Shown: in pieces, positions 6,903-7,347 of the stretch
Numbering within the stretch: position 1 is the stretch's first letter
How the letters are laid out: each line of letters opens with the position of its first letter
Assembly (NCBI GenBank): GCA_023143305.1
Contig: JAGLHV010000059.1
Location: 1-7,347 of the forward strand
DNA from: a bacterium
GTDB lineage: Bacteria > CBDUZB01 > JAGLHV01
Length of the DNA stretch: 7,347 nt
Reading direction: 5' to 3'
Notes under the pieces: model-generated
Told to the model about the DNA's origin: nothing
Database searches by the model: none
What the model saw: only the letters and a program-made list of their open reading frames with translations
Position numbers and translations under genes: made by a program

Positions 6903-7347
6903 TTATTTAATTATAGCTATCTTTCCGGATTTTTTATTGCCCTTTTCATCAACAATAACATAAATATATATCCCGCTGGCTATTTCTTTACCATCTTCGT
7001 TTTTTACATCCCAAAACACCCTTCCCTCGGCACCAACATCTATTTCTTTTACCAATTGGCCACTCAATGTATATATCTTTATCTTTGAACCTTCGGTTAA
7101 AAAATTAAAGATTATTCCCGAAAAAGAATTTCCTTTGTATGGATTAGGATATGCCTTTACCTGAGAAAGATCTTCGGTAAAAGTAATTTCGGATTGTTCA
7201 ATAATAAAAGAATAAGCATGTTGAGGCATTACATTAACCGGATCAGCTAAATCATAAGCATCTATAGTTACATTAATTTTCTGTCCATAAGAAAAATCCA
7301 CAAGTGGATTGTAACTTAAAACATATTCTGCCGGGGTACCGGTAATG
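6903..7347 (-). CDS. C-terminal part of a secreted protein with type IX/FlgD-like sorting domain (5' end outside window)
   Basis: The reading frame stays open to the window edge, so only the last 147 residues are visible. The GTG at 7299-7301 is almost certainly internal: coding continues upstream in frame, no ribosome site precedes it, and it falls inside a domain. The first part (INVTIDAYDLADPVNVMP, then AYSFIIEQ) resembles the end of a bacterial Ig-like repeat of the 'DLA...N.M...YSF' type common in large surface proteins. From KAYPNPYK onward the C-terminal domain closely resembles that of the cohesin-like protein at 4729-5529: 42 of 70 aligned residues are identical by hand count, including IKIYT-SG, WDV-N, IASGIYIY and GKIAI-K. 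The protein is therefore probably exported and sorted by the same route. The full length and enzymatic or adhesive role cannot be told from this fragment. Confidence 0.82.
   Translation of the reverse strand, partial: ITGTPAEYVLSYNPLVDFSYGQKINVTIDAYDLADPVNVMPQHAYSFIIEQSEITFTEDLSQVKAYPNPYKGNSFSGIIFNFLTEGSKIKIYTLSGQLVKEIDVGAEGRVFWDVKNEDGKEIASGIYIYVIVDEKGNKKSGKIAIIK

Noticed and set aside
7299..7301. GTG as a start codon for a 132-residue protein.
   Set aside because: The frame stays open to the window edge, the GTG sits within an Ig-like domain, and no ribosome site precedes it. The gene is 5'-truncated by the window.

Overview
All genes in this window lie on the minus strand, so transcription runs from base 7347 down to base 1. 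In that order they are: the 3' part of a gene for a secreted protein with a C-terminal sorting-type domain (6903-7347); a PorV/PorQ-family outer-membrane barrel with a C-terminal TPR extension (5573-6865); a small secreted cohesin-like protein with the same kind of C-terminal domain (4729-5529); an AT-rich spacer; groES (4076-4363) and groEL (2401-4041) behind a consensus promoter with a perfect CIRCE operator; an intrinsic terminator; and dnaE (5' part only, 1-2216) with its own promoter.

The DNA is AT-rich and bacterial. Shine-Dalgarno sites are strong in front of most genes, and the promoters are of housekeeping sigma type. Sec signal peptides together with a PorV-like outer-membrane barrel point to a diderm cell. 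PorV-like barrels with cohesin-like and 'YPNP...GIY' C-terminal domain proteins are familiar from Bacteroidetes-type type IX secretion and from many uncultivated diderm phyla. The Lys/Ile-rich proteins and HrcA/CIRCE control would suit such a candidate phylum, but I cannot name the phylum from this sequence.

The region 4729-7347 looks like one surface or secretion operon. The gaps between its genes are 37 and 43 bases with no terminator, and two proteins with similar C-terminal domains (about 60% identical over 70 aligned residues by hand) flank the barrel. The natural reading is that the barrel takes part in exporting or anchoring proteins that carry this domain, as PorV does in type IX secretion. 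No other type IX components are visible here.

The region 2314-4513 is a textbook heat-shock chaperonin operon: A-tract, TTGACA-17-TATAAT, CIRCE overlapping the -10 element, groES, groEL, terminator. dnaE follows as a separate unit. It encodes the replicative polymerase alpha subunit with PHP metal-ligand motifs that look intact, and it runs off the window before the end of the fingers domain.

The most interesting part is the barrel-TPR fusion flanked by two proteins with similar C-terminal domains. The rest is well-understood housekeeping.
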